Assembly: GCF_013402815.2 (NCBI RefSeq)
Contig: NZ_CP058601.1
Coordinates: 2,542,001-2,606,000 of the forward strand
Direction: 5' to 3'
DNA: 64,000 bases
Source: Natrinema halophilum
Lineage (GTDB): Archaea > Halobacteriota > Halobacteria > Halobacteriales > Natrialbaceae
In this document: in pieces, positions 1 to 12,182 of the stretch
How the letters are laid out: the number at the start of each line of letters is the position of its first letter
How positions within the stretch are numbered: position 1 is the first letter of the stretch
Program-made: the position numbers and the translations under genes
Notes under the pieces: generated by a model
What the model saw: the letters and a program-made list of their open reading frames with translations, nothing else
Told to the model about the DNA's origin: nothing
Database searches by the model: none

Positions 1-559
1 TCTTGCGTTGAGTGCCTTCCAGGAGCCCGTAGTTCCGGAGCGCGGTGAGGTACTTCGTGGCGGCCTCGTTTATGGTCGACTCGGACCGGTCACGCAGGTC
101 AGCGTAGTCATCTTGAATGGATTCGATGAACGTGACGATGTCCGTCGCTTGAACAGCGAGGGTTCCCCGTTCGAATTCCGGGTAGAGGAAATCGAGTGTG
201 ACGAACCGGATGAACGGGTCCTGTGCGAATTCGTAGTAGAGACACCAGTCAGTCACGTCGCTTCGGACGTTGGCTGCCACGATCCGCATCAATGGCGTTT
301 CCCTGTACGTCTCCTTGCTCGGGACGTGTCGACGCGTGACTTCACGGAGAATGTTCGTCCGATACTCCTCCGTATCCTTGTTGAGGATATTATCGTCAAC
401 GATCCGTTTCTCCAGTTCTTCGTACGATTTACACTCCACGTATGTGCGCAGAATCCGCTTTGTCTCGTCGATATACGAACTGTGATGGGCGATTTTGGGA
501 TCAAGACTCACTTGTTCTGAGTCCTCGCTTTCCTCCGATCCGACATATTCATTGCTCAT
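1..559 (-). CDS. brxA: BrxA-like (DUF1819) BREX protein, 3' end cut by window edge
   Basis: The reading frame starts at ATG 559 on the minus strand and stays open to the window edge (186 codons seen). The product is soluble-looking and alpha-helical, with an acidic N-terminus. Its last visible part (around residues 165-185) reads KYLTALRNYGLLEG, which fits the DUF1819/BrxA family of BREX phage-resistance systems; family members are about 190-250 residues long. BrxA is a small DNA-binding-type BREX component. The gene lies 9 bp downstream of the BrxE-like gene and in the same direction, so the two look like the first genes of a BREX operon that continues beyond base 1. The family call is from memory of the pattern, not a profile search. 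Confidence 0.68.
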   Translation of the reverse strand, partial: MSNEYVGSEESEDSEQVSLDPKIAHHSSYIDETKRILRTYVECKSYEELEKRIVDDNILNKDTEEYRTNILREVTRRHVPSKETYRETPLMRIVAANVRSDVTDWCLYYEFAQDPFIRFVTLDFLYPEFERGTLAVQATDIVTFIESIQDDYADLRDRSESTINEAATKYLTALRNYGLLEGTQRK

Positions 560-568
560 ATAGATCCC

Positions 569-1219
569 TCATGCGAGTTCCGAGTCGAACTCTGACTTGA
601 GGGGATAGTATGGGACGACGAGTCGATCAGTGCTGTATCCATACCCGGACAAGAGAGTTACAAGCAACCGCCACTTTTCAGCCTCGATTTCAGACTGCGT
701 GTATCCATCGTCGTCGATGCAAACGGACCCACCTGTATCTGGTTCTGAGAGGGAATGCGAATCAACTGTGACGTTTGAGCCGGTTTGTTCGAGAACATCA
801 TCTGTCCATCCGTTATCGAGCGCCCGAACGGAGAGATTCTCCAGCGCCTCTAAAGAGAGGCTAGCAGGTGCTTCGATTTCTTCGATAGCGGCCGTCAATC
901 GGGATTCAACTTGTGGACCGAGTGAAAACAGAGAAATGACATCTGCTGATAGCCGGTCTGCTTCTGCTTTCTGTCCTACTTTCGCTGCGAGAGTGATACG
1001 GGATTGCAGTTGCGTTTTTGGCGTTACCTCCTCGAGTCGTGCACGCCCGGTTTCGGACAGGATCCGTGAGTCCCACCAGCCCTGGTTATTCGATTCACCC
1101 ACGCGTTCTATTAGCAAGCGCGAAGTGATAAGATCCAGAAAGAACTCATCTTCAACGCCTGCTTCGTGGAGGGTTTGCCTCGTCGAGACAAATGCCTCGA
1201 CGAGATCGGTTGCAGTCAT
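569..1219 (-). CDS. brxE: BrxE family BREX protein
   Basis: A 216-residue protein starting at ATG 1219 (MTATDLVEAF). An in-frame ATG at 1306 would add 29 residues of low-quality sequence and was not used. The part around residues 45-85 shows ERVGESNNQGWWDS followed by LSETGRARLEEVTPKTQL. This matches the BrxE pattern (GE-x-GWWDS, then a helix, G, and PKT/PRT before a basic-alanine helix). BrxE is a small BREX component described in type 6 systems; its biochemical role is not well defined. The gene is followed 9 bp later by the BrxA-like gene. No enzyme motif is visible. Confidence 0.65.
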   Translation of the reverse strand: MTATDLVEAFVSTRQTLHEAGVEDEFFLDLITSRLLIERVGESNNQGWWDSRILSETGRARLEEVTPKTQLQSRITLAAKVGQKAEADRLSADVISLFSLGPQVESRLTAAIEEIEAPASLSLEALENLSVRALDNGWTDDVLEQTGSNVTVDSHSLSEPDTGGSVCIDDDGYTQSEIEAEKWRLLVTLLSGYGYSTDRLVVPYYPLKSEFDSELA

Positions 1220-1499
1220 ATCTACATCCACAGGAGGGGGTGGCTTAGAACCAACGCCTCTCGTTTCTGGAGCGCAGACTGTGCGTTGAGCACATCGCGG
1301 GTTCAATACCGTCCGACGGGTATGAAATGGTTACCCGGTCGTCCGGTATGATTCGTTGAACGACATCGACGATATTCGCTCGGTATAGAAAGCCACAACC
1401 AACATCGGCGATGCCAAAACCGATCGTCGAAACGAACTCCTGATCCCTGTTGCACTAACAGCGTTCTCCCGCCACTACGAGCAAGCCAATTCAGAACTC
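1220..1499. other. Intergenic region upstream of the BREX genes
   Basis: About 280 bp with no convincing gene. It must contain the promoter for the minus-strand BREX genes, but I see no clear TATA box. A plus-strand open frame ending at the stop at 1509 would encode about 40 residues ending in SRHYEQANSELSHRV; it has no start codon and may be a fragment of a lost gene. Confidence 0.4.
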
Positions 1500-2161
1500 T
1501 CACACCGTGTCTGACAACTGGCCGCCGACCGTCTCTGTGAACGTGATGTCGGTCCCAGAGAATTTGATGGCCCACCGGGCAACGACACCTGTTTCGACGG
1601 CGATCCACTCGAGTTGACCGTCCTGAGTAAAGTACCACAGGTCAGGTGATCCGTGAGCTTTCGCTGTACTCTTTAGATCACCAACCGGACCTTGTTCGAC
1701 ACGTGACTCGAGGATGTCGATGTGGTATTTGCGGAACTGAATCTGCAAATTGCCATAGTAGTGCACTCGGAGATCTCAGTCGCCACGCGAGAGCCACTCA
1801 ACGTGCTGGTGTGTGGATCTGTTGGATCGGTTGCCGTCCCGTTCACCGGGATCACTGTACGGACCTGCACCGAAACGTCGGAACCTGGTTCAACCGGGAC
1901 CCCGTCTCGAATCTCGAGGGGTTTGTCGTCGACGGTCCGTGACTGATCGGGTTGCAGGGCCCGAGCCTCGTCGAGCCCTACGCAGGTCGTGTTCGACGAC
2001 CAGGACTCCTCAATGGGCTCGAGGACCTCGCGAATAAAGCGAAGCCGTTCCTTGATCGTCAGCCCCGGCCATCCTGGAATCCTGTCATCGATCAACTCGA
2101 GATCGTAGACGCCGACGTAGACGTTCGTCTCGGCTGTCGCTTGGGCGTGAACCTGGGTCAT
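1500..2161 (-). pseudogene. Virus tail-type protein, interrupted by a frameshift
   Basis: The frame starts at ATG 2161 (MTQVHAQATAETNVYVGVYD) and reads sensibly for about 125 residues. It then turns into low-complexity Ser/Thr sequence near 1790-1760. A second minus frame (1766-1500, from HYYGNLQIQFRKYHIDILES to the end) carries on with normal haloarchaeal protein sequence. One frameshift near 1760-1790 would join the two into a protein of about 220 residues. I recognise no domain. The start overlaps the stop of the preceding remnant (ATGA at 2158-2161), the tight coupling typical of virus structural modules. Position after tail-like genes suggests a tail or tail-fibre protein, which is an inference. 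Confidence 0.45.
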
Positions 2162-2409
2162 GAGTCGAACTCACTCTGATCCCACCCCTTCCCAGGGGTA
2201 TCGTAGGTGAGAACTGGATTGTCAACGGTGGTTTCAGAGACGGAGTCACTGGAAATGGCTGTCTCGGATACCCGCCGAATGAGCGTGCTTTCGATTGTCG
2301 GTTCGCGTTCCTCCTCGAGGCTCTCGAGGCGCTTTTCGTGGCCTCGGGTCCGGACGGTGACGTGCTCGTCGCTGTTTGTTCTGAATGTCTTGGAGTAGTC
2401 CGAGGAACT
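2158..2409 (-). pseudogene. C-terminal remnant of a virus-type gene
   Basis: An open minus-strand frame of 83 codons that has no start codon and begins right after an in-frame stop at 2410-2412. It encodes acidic, helical sequence (FRTNSDEHVTVRTRGHEKRL, then LESLEEEREPTIESTLIRRV) and ends with WDQSEFDS. The stop overlaps the next start codon. The toxin gene above ends at 2428, less than 20 bp away, so the missing N-terminal part may have been lost when the toxin-antitoxin pair entered. No family recognised. Confidence 0.45.
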
Positions 2410-2427
2410 CTAACTCCCGCTGTCTCT

Positions 2428-2862
2428 CTACCCAGGTTGGTATGGGTTAGTCGCGGTGTCCAGACGATAGACGTCAGCAGCTACATCGAAGTCATCGTCG
2501 AACGCGTAGAGGTAGCTGAGATCTTCCGTTTGCATGTACGCAACTATAGCAGCGTCGACCAACGAGAACCGCTCGTACTGCCGGAAGAGCGCTTTCGCCG
2601 TGGCGAACGTGTCCGCAGTCAGGGAATCAATATGGAATCGGGTATTCTCCTCTATCCGATCAAGAAAGTCGACAGCGGCATCGTGCCCTGCATGCGTCGT
2701 CAGACCGTTTAGCGTTTCGGTGAGGACGTAATCGAGAATCACCGCTTCAGGAAAATCGCCGGTGTCGACCCCCATGAGGATAGGAAGGGCGTCATCGTGC
2801 GCACCATCACGGCGGTAGACCGCTGCGAAGAGGACACTCGTATCGACGAGTACGCGCTGCAT
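2428..2862 (-). CDS. vapC: PIN-domain toxin (VapC-like ribonuclease)
   Basis: A 144-residue single-domain PIN protein, about the family's usual length. PIN nucleases of this group cut RNA (often initiator tRNA or rRNA) in a metal-dependent way. The conserved acidic residues are in place: Asp in LVDTSV near residue 7, Glu in DYVLTETLNGL near 50, Asp in FSLVDAAIVAY near 103, and acidic residues in YAFDDDFD near 120. It starts at ATG 2862, directly after the stop codon of the AbrB-like antitoxin gene. The two form a toxin-antitoxin operon lying between two virus gene remnants. Substrate cannot be read from sequence. Confidence 0.85.
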   Translation of the reverse strand: MQRVLVDTSVLFAAVYRRDGAHDDALPILMGVDTGDFPEAVILDYVLTETLNGLTTHAGHDAAVDFLDRIEENTRFHIDSLTADTFATAKALFRQYERFSLVDAAIVAYMQTEDLSYLYAFDDDFDVAADVYRLDTATNPYQPG

Positions 2863-3114
2863 CTATTCGACGTCAACGCCCCACGTGTCGTGCTCGGTCG
2901 TAACCTCTGTCTCTTGGTCGCCGTCGTAACCGTTGAAGTTGCTGAACGTGCCGTTCCGTTGTTGAACGACCTGAACGCGGAGCGTGCCGTCGTCCTCAAT
3001 GTGCCAGCGGAGTTTGTCACCGTCGTCGATATCGAGTTCCTGACGGATACGGGCGGGGATGTTCGCTTGATTTCCCGAAACCTTGCTCTCGGAGTCAACA
3101 CTCTCACTACTCAT
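2863..3114 (-). CDS. AbrB/MazE-type antitoxin
   Basis: An 83-residue protein with an AbrB/SpoVT swapped-hairpin DNA-binding domain at residues 8-50: the pattern KVSGNQANIPARIRQELDID followed by GDKLRW is typical. The acidic tail (residues 55-83) would bind and mask the neighbouring PIN toxin. Such antitoxins usually bind their own promoter and repress the operon. The gene starts at ATG 3114 and ends next to the vapC start, so the two are translated together. The AT-richer stretch at 3115-3160 probably holds the operon's promoter. Confidence 0.85.
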   Translation of the reverse strand: MSSESVDSESKVSGNQANIPARIRQELDIDDGDKLRWHIEDDGTLRVQVVQQRNGTFSNFNGYDGDQETEVTTEHDTWGVDVE

Positions 3115-3193
3115 ACATGGGACTAGAGGGCCCTGCCTCTATAAACCCTAGTGTGGGCGCACACTAACACGAGGAACTCGAGAGCCTGGTGGC

Positions 3194-4719
3194 TCAAATC
3201 GTGGCTAAATCCTGAATCGTCAGCTCCGTATGTAACCCATTCCGTCCGGCGTCGTCGGTCCCGGTGCGTTCGATGACAATGTGCTCGCCCTCGACGAGGA
3301 TTTCAGGGAACGAGACGTCGACGACGTCGCCCGGCGTAAACTGATGTGCTCGCAGCGATCGAGCACGACAGGAGACCGTCTCGTCGGAGTACGCTGAGTG
3401 ACGACGGTTCGCTTCCGCGACGTCTCGTGCAGCGTCGAAACTCGAGAGGATCGTCTTTTTCTCACGTGCTTGCCGGAGTCGATACCTCTCGATCGACTCA
3501 GATTCGTCGACGCGAACGTTGATCGGATAGGGATAGTGGGTCCGAAAGATCGGATTCCCGTCGACGTCGACGCCGATCTCCTGACCTGACTGCCCGCCCG
3601 ATGTGATCACCAGCCACGGATCATGGGGGAGCGGTTCGTGCGTGGACCGGAAACGATCCCGCCACCCGCCAGCAGCGAGGAATTCTGCGCTGGTTCGATC
3701 TGAGACGATGTGCTTGGTCGTATCCGTCGGGTCTCGAGGTCCAGTACCTTCCAGGTTCGGAGCCTGAACACCGACAGTAAGGTCCTCACCTGACCCTGTG
3801 CTCCGTATCCAAAGATCGGCTCGAGTGAGACGATTTCGATCGGTATCCAGCTGGTAGGTGAGCAGACTATCCTCGGTTACGGTCACGTAGCTCTCGAGAT
3901 TCGTCTCGTCGTTGATCTGGTCATCCTCGATTCCCGTTCCACCGTCGATCCGCCAGTCGTTGACGATCTCGGTATCATCAGGTTCGACAGACGCCTCGCC
4001 ATAGACGTCGTCCCAGCCAAGCGTGTGCTTGACCGGAATATCCTCGTATGGGCGATAGACCAGACTCGTCCCCTTCGACGCCATCAACGCGTTGGCAGTC
4101 TCCGCGAGATCCGCGCAGATCTCCGTGAGGTCGCGACCATTGAATTCTCGATCGGTCCGTGTGCCGACGTCATCAATCATCGATCGGTCGGTCTCTGGTG
4201 CATGATTCCGAAGGAGTTGATTGACGATCGCATCCGGAGTGCCGGAGATCAGTGTATTCTCGAACGCGTCTGTTGCGATCCGATTCGACAGCGTCTCGAA
4301 TACAAAGTCGGTCGCATCGAACGATATCGTGACGCGTCCGCTACCGTGACTCGAACGGGCGGGTGAGTGCGCCCACCCAGTCCAGCGGCGTCCGGTGTGG
4401 ATATCCGGTCCATCGTCGACGCTGGAACCATCTCTATCCTCGAGGCGTAAGGCACCCAGAATTCGATCCGGTCACCGGACGTGATTTCCCCGACGTAACT
4501 CTCCGACGTCCCGACTGCCGTGTCTTTGATCGCGACCGACGCCTTGTCTTTCCACTCCTGGATCCGTCGGGTGATCTCGATTGCCGAGTCCTCGACGGTG
4601 GTCAGATCCTCGCCGGGGATGATTAGATCCGCATTATCACGATTGGTACTGCTGTTTCCGACCGTGAACACTCGGAGCTCGGTCGGAAACTCGTCGGTAT
4701 GGATCAGTGTGAGATTCAT
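3194..4719 (-). pseudogene. Virus tail/baseplate-hub-like gene, split by a frameshift
   Basis: The first frame (ATG 4719) gives about 120 good residues (MNLTLIHTDEFPTELRVFTV and on), then becomes arginine-rich nonsense. A second frame, open from near 4380, carries on with normal sequence (GSGRVTISFDATDFVFETLS) and runs through to the stop at 3194, so the second half is longer than the 328 residues that follow its first ATG at 4180. A single frameshift near 4340-4380 would restore a protein of about 505 residues. The parts DAIVNQLLRNHAPETDRS and a beta-rich C-terminus with FTPGDVVDVSFPE resemble tail hub (gpD-like) proteins of tailed viruses. The order tape-measure remnant, then this gene, fits a tail module. 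It could also be a sequencing error. No exact family match claimed. Confidence 0.5.
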
Positions 4720-4868
4720 TACAACGACTCAGTTGAAACCCTCAACGGCTGACAGAACACGGGTGCTGAATACAGAGGCTTCAAAAGACGGAGTTCTGTA
4801 GGCGTACCCCGTTAAGGTGGAAACGCTGGGAGATTGGCCACGAATGCAGAGGGAAGTCAGGTCGTCAA
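4720..4868. other. Short unexplained region, possibly a mobile-element end
   Basis: About 150 bp between the tail-type gene and the protease gene. It contains CAGAAC at 4751 and GTTCTG at 4793 as a weak inverted repeat around a short loop. It looks unlike the flanking coding sequence in both directions. It may be the end of a transposable element, but I see no transposase and no clear target duplication. Confidence 0.25.
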
Positions 4869-5624
4869 TTACCCATAGAATTGGCCAAGGGTCGCAAAAA
4901 CCCACACGAGAACGTGTGCACCGACAACGGGCACAAGCGTCCTTCGACGGAGATAGACAACAGTCAGAACGGCAGCAACGAGAGCGGTTTGAATAAGGGT
5001 CCCAATTGGCCAATTCATAGCGTGTGCCGCCGTGAACACCACCCACGTGACTCCACCGGCAACGAGTGGGCTTTCAGTGTACGCAAGCAGTCGTTCGATA
5101 GGATATCCTCGGTACAAAATTTCCTCAACGATCCCGGTTGTTACCGAACGAGCGAGCGCTACGCCGATTCCAGCTCCTGCACCCATCGCGCCAGCCCCCT
5201 CACTCACCGGGAGTCCGACGGACTCGATGAGTGGTCCCGTCCCAATGTATATGAGCAGAATAGCGATGGACGTGACGAGAATGTATCCGAGATCGACGAG
5301 GGCAGGTTGCCGGAAGCCAAGGTCGGCTAGTGATAGGCCCTCACCCCTCACCGCAATCCCGAGAACGATGAGTGCCAGTGCCCAGTAGACAACGGTAGCA
5401 GTGATCGGAGAAACATCAGTATTGGTCATATTCAAGATGATGATGAATATGGGTAATCCGAGAAGGGCGAGCGCCATATTCACGAGAGTAAGTGGAGGAA
5501 GGCGGGCGATAGCGGACACTGGGCTGGATATCTCTCTTCCCACATATTTATCCCGTGGTTTTATATTATTAAAATTAACCATATCTGTTCTAAGCGCTCT
5601 GAATGAGTGCGTCTGCACCACCAA
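4869..5624 (-). CDS. CPBP-family intramembrane metalloprotease (Abi type)
   Basis: A 251-residue membrane protein with about seven hydrophobic segments. The three CPBP/Abi motifs are present: EEILYRGYPIERL near residue 168, the His motif VVFTAAHAMNW near residue 198, and a last helix VVGAHVLVWVFA near residue 235. The family (related to CAAX prenyl proteases) cuts within membranes; in bacteria members give bacteriocin immunity or phage abortive infection. The first in-frame ATG (5624) adds 14 poor residues, so ATG 5582 (MVNFNNIKPRD) may be the true start. It sits alone among broken virus genes, so it may have been carried in as a cargo or defence gene. The upstream region is AT-rich. Confidence 0.75.
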   Translation of the reverse strand: MVVQTHSFRALRTDMVNFNNIKPRDKYVGREISSPVSAIARLPPLTLVNMALALLGLPIFIIILNMTNTDVSPITATVVYWALALIVLGIAVRGEGLSLADLGFRQPALVDLGYILVTSIAILLIYIGTGPLIESVGLPVSEGAGAMGAGAGIGVALARSVTTGIVEEILYRGYPIERLLAYTESPLVAGGVTWVVFTAAHAMNWPIGTLIQTALVAAVLTVVYLRRRTLVPVVGAHVLVWVFATLGQFYG

Positions 5625-5681
5625 CTTGTGACCGATTCGTGCTGTCTCTTCAACGCGCCAAGTGAGACCGTTTCACTTCTT

Positions 5682-5985
5682 AATTATTACAACAAGGCCA
5701 CCACAACCCAGACAACACCTCGTCTTTCAGCCCTCGCATAGCCTCGCAGCCTTCGCGGGACGAACTGGCCTCGATCCTATCAACGTGAATCGTCGTCCCG
5801 TCCCCGAGTTCCTCGAGACGCTTCGTCTCGGCAGGATTCAGTGCTCGCTCGCCGGCGTGGGCCTGGGCGAGACCGCCGGACTCGATGTATCCTCCAGTGT
5901 CCAGTTGGAAGCGAGAATGAGCCGGCGCAGATTCGTTTGCCGGCGATCTTCGTCCTCGGAATCGTGATCGATGACGGGATCACCG
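5682..5985 (-). pseudogene. Remnant of a virus tail tape-measure gene (C-terminus)
   Basis: Two minus-strand frames together read like the end of a tail tape-measure protein. The upstream frame (5983 downward) gives IPSSITIPRTKIAGKRICAG; the downstream frame gives DTGGYIESGGLAQAHAGERA followed by LNPAETKRLEELGDG and ends at the stop at 5682. The GG-x-ESGGLAQ-x-HAGER pattern is common near the C-terminus of tape-measure proteins. There is no start codon and the rest of the gene is missing, so this is a broken relic. It marks a former virus tail module whose next genes lie at 4719 and below. Confidence 0.5.
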
Positions 5986-6111
5986 GGTTGAAGGATGCGC
6001 TTGAGACTGCCCCTGTCCGGTTCTCTGTGAACCGAATTGTGACGCGGATGATAGCGATCGCTATTGAGGATGGGTTGTTGACCGCAGTGGAAGCACGCGA
6101 GCCGTTCGATG

Positions 6112-6333
6112 CTAGTCGATTTTCGGTCTTGAAGCGACGTTGTCACTCCACTGGACGAGATCGCGGAGATGGTTCTGGTAGTCGAGTTGCTCCTTCTCAT
6201 TCAGTTCTACGGCAGAAGGCTTCGGCACCGCTGCGATTGATTGGACTGTCCCTTCGTCATCTTGCGATTTTCTGGTCACGGTGACGGTCTGTTGTACTTC
6301 GACGGCCTTCAGTCGATGATCTACAACCGCTAC
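6112..6333 (-). pseudogene. Gene fragment next to tRNA-Cys
   Basis: An open minus-strand frame of 73 codons without a proper start codon (it follows an in-frame stop at 6334-6336). It encodes normal haloarchaeal-looking sequence (RLKAVEVQQTVTVTRKSQDD, later LNEKEQLDYQNHLRDLVQW) and stops at 6112. The region 5990-6111 between this fragment and the tape-measure relic holds a further frame with a CFHCGQQP motif, but no complete gene. I take the whole stretch as decayed virus genes. No family is recognised for the fragment. Confidence 0.4.
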
Positions 6334-6368
6334 TCAAGCCCTGAAATCTGCCGCGAGAAACGCTGTAG

Positions 6369-6444
6369 AGCCAAGGGCCGGATTTGAACCGGCGATGGGC
6401 GGCTCTGCAGGCCGCTGCGTTCGGCCGGACTCTGCCACCTTGGC
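6369..6444 (-). tRNA. tRNA-Cys (GCA)
   Basis: The minus strand reads GCCAAGG...CCTTGGC as acceptor stem, followed by a U discriminator, which is typical for tRNA-Cys. The anticodon loop is CTGCAGA (anticodon GCA), and the T arm contains GGTTCAAATCC. Length is 76 nt. It is the distal tRNA of the rRNA operon, as usual in haloarchaea, and its 3' end borders the accessory island. Confidence 0.95.
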
Positions 6445-6542
6445 GCACTGGATGCTTGTTTCTGCGTTCGTTTAAGCATAGCGGTACGACGTAATCAGGA
6501 CGTGCATTGCCGTCTCCGCCCGCCGGACTGCAATAGAGAAAA

Positions 6543-6581
6543 CCCCCACGGCGACTGCCCGATGCAGTCGCTCCGTGGGGG
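6543..6581 (-). terminator. Hairpin plus T-run after 5S rRNA
   Basis: The arms at 6543-6557 and 6566-6581 form a strong GC-rich stem (CCCCCACGG pairs with CCGTGGGGG, continued by GACTGC/GCAGTC) with a short loop. On the minus strand the stem is followed at once by TTTTCTCT. This looks like an intrinsic-type terminator or processing hairpin between 5S rRNA and tRNA-Cys. Confidence 0.65.
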
Positions 6582-6602
6582 TAATGGGTGGAGTATGAAT
6601 GG

Positions 6603-6723
6603 TCGGCGGCGAAACGGGGTTCCCAGAGGGTCGCCCACTCCAGTACTGACCGTAACGCAGGCGAGCTTATCTTCCGTGTTCGGGATGGGTACGGGAGGTA
6701 CCTCGCCGCTGTGGCCGCCGTAA
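6603..6723 (-). rRNA. 5S ribosomal RNA
   Basis: About 121 nt. The minus strand starts near TTACGGCGGCC, contains CCCGTACCCATCCCGAACAC and GTACTGGAGTGGGCGACC, and ends with GTTTCGCCGCC. These are conserved haloarchaeal 5S sequences, and the two ends pair to form helix I. Ends are approximate by a few bases. Confidence 0.95.
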
Positions 6724-6790
6724 TGCCGATCAACGGATTCGAACCGTCGTAATACCAGTATCGGTCGTGGCGTCGTTGCCTATGGCGTCT

Positions 6791-6842
6791 GACCGTTGTG
6801 TACGTGTAGTCCAGTTTGCGTCCGGACCCGTTCTCGCGTCAC
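6791..6842 (-). other. 3' arm of the pre-23S processing stem
   Basis: This segment is complementary to 9821-9872 on the other side of 23S rRNA over about 45 of 52 positions. In the folded RNA a three-base bulge (AAA) here and another (ACU) on the partner strand are separated by a short helix (GCGUCC paired with GGACGC). That is the bulge-helix-bulge cut by the archaeal splicing endonuclease. Confidence 0.8.
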
Positions 6843-6859
6843 GGATCCAATGCGTTATG

Positions 6860-9783
<2,924 letters not shown>

Positions 9784-9820
9784 GTTCATCGGATCGGCGT
9801 TGCGACAAAGTCGCAACATC

Positions 9821-9872
9821 GTGACCCGGGAACGGGTCCAGTGGACGCCTGGACTACACGTACACACGGTCT
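9821..9872 (-). other. 5' arm of the pre-23S processing stem
   Basis: Complementary to 6791-6842. On the minus strand the helix GUGUACGUGUAGUCCAG is followed by GCGUCC, the bulge ACU and the helix GGACCCGUUC. This forms one half of the bulge-helix-bulge motif that frees pre-23S rRNA. Confidence 0.8.
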
Positions 9873-10012
9873 CATCTGCACGCCAGTAGACAGCTGGCCT
9901 GCATTAACCCTTCCCACCCGCACTTGCGCGGGGTGGTGCATCGGTTCGTTCGGATTCAATCGTCGGGCCGTCCCCCACTTAAGGGACACGATCCGAGATT
10001 TCCTCCGAGACA

Positions 10013-10084
10013 TGGACCCACAGGGATTCGAACCCTGGGCATCCTCCTTGCAAAGGAGGCACTCTACCACTGAGCTATGGGCCC
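10013..10084 (-). tRNA. tRNA-Ala (TGC) in the 16S-23S spacer
   Basis: 72 nt on the minus strand. The acceptor stem GGGCCCA pairs with TGGGTCC and is followed by discriminator A. The anticodon loop is TTTGCAA (anticodon TGC), and the T arm has GGTTCGAATCC. A spacer tRNA-Ala is standard in euryarchaeal rRNA operons. Confidence 0.96.
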
Positions 10085-10118
10085 ACGCCCGCCTCAGGAG
10101 AGGCGGGCAGGGAGTTGG

Positions 10119-10157
10119 GTGTTAGCCTCGGTAGTTCTAGGGTGCCCGATCGGCCAG
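10119..10157 (-). other. 3' arm of the pre-16S processing stem with half of the BHB site
   Basis: Pairs with 11823-11858 upstream of 16S. On the RNA, GAACUACCGAGGCUAACA pairs with UGUUAGCCUUGGUAGUUC. A three-base bulge (CUA, read 5' to 3'), a four-base-pair helix (CACC with GGUG) and a three-base bulge (ACG) on the other strand then follow. This is the canonical 3-4-3 bulge-helix-bulge geometry. Confidence 0.85.
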
Positions 10158-10245
10158 TCGAGTGACTGTCTCGATCGAACGTGGGGTGCGGTTCGAAAAC
10201 CGCGATCCGCAGTGAGCCAGGCGCGACGGCCTGGTCTCGGTCTGT

Positions 10246-11718
<1,473 letters not shown>

Positions 11719-12030
11719 GAATGCTATAAGTTTCCCCGGCAAAGCCGGGGAGATTGGCGGTGAATGTTGGTACACACTCACACATAAATGGTCCACGTTC
11801 GCTGACGACAGCCGGTCGCGACGACCGGTCGGGCGTCACCGAACTACCAAGGCTAACATCAGATCCCATCTGTACGGCGGACCGCAGGGGTAGGATCCTC
11901 ATTTCCTTCGGACGTATTCGTAAGCCGTCAGGGATACATAACCCCTTCGAACTCGCGGCGTCCGAGATGACGGACCGGATTGAACGGCCCGTCGATCACG
12001 CGTTTGTTGCGTTCATATCCAACTGCCCTC
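11719..12030 (-). other. rRNA operon leader
   Basis: About 310 bases of transcribed leader between 16S and the nearest promoter. It contains the 5' arm of the pre-16S stem (11823-11858). No coding region is supported. Confidence 0.75.
11823..11858 (-). other. 5' arm of the pre-16S processing stem
   Basis: Complementary to 10119-10157, with a 3-nt bulge, a 4-bp helix and a 3-nt bulge, as described at that entry. Cutting here by the splicing endonuclease would release pre-16S RNA. Confidence 0.85.
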
Positions 12031-12052
12031 GTACATATAAGGGCGTCGGATC
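12031..12052 (-). promoter_or_regulatory. rRNA promoter 1 (closest to 16S)
   Basis: The minus strand reads TCCGACGCCCTTATATGTAC: a TATA-like box preceded by a TCCGACG element. The same block occurs four times upstream of 16S. It matches the known layout of haloarchaeal rRNA promoters, where a TTCGACG-type box carries transcription starts. Confidence 0.8.
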
Positions 12053-12110
12053 GATCCCACGCCGAAAACCGCATCCGGCGAGGGCGTGTGCGATCCAAAC
12101 TGAATACCCG

Positions 12111-12133
12111 GTTACGTATAAGGGCGTCGGATC
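12111..12133 (-). promoter_or_regulatory. rRNA promoter 2
   Basis: Second copy of the block: TCCGACGCCCTTATACGTAA on the minus strand, about 80 bp upstream of promoter 1. Confidence 0.8.
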
Positions 12134-12182
12134 ACCGCGACCATAGTCGCCGGCCGCGAGCACGTCTTTTCCAGAACGCCCG

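Noticed and set aside
8-520. Plus-strand open frame of 170 codons at the left edge
   Set aside because: It is the antisense shadow of the brxA-like gene; the minus-strand frame has normal haloarchaeal protein character and a family match.
1349-1366. TTCGTTGAACGAC near 1355 as another end of the MITE-like element
   Set aside because: It only shares the core GTTGAA/TTCAAC bases with the 31493 element, and no second end is found nearby.
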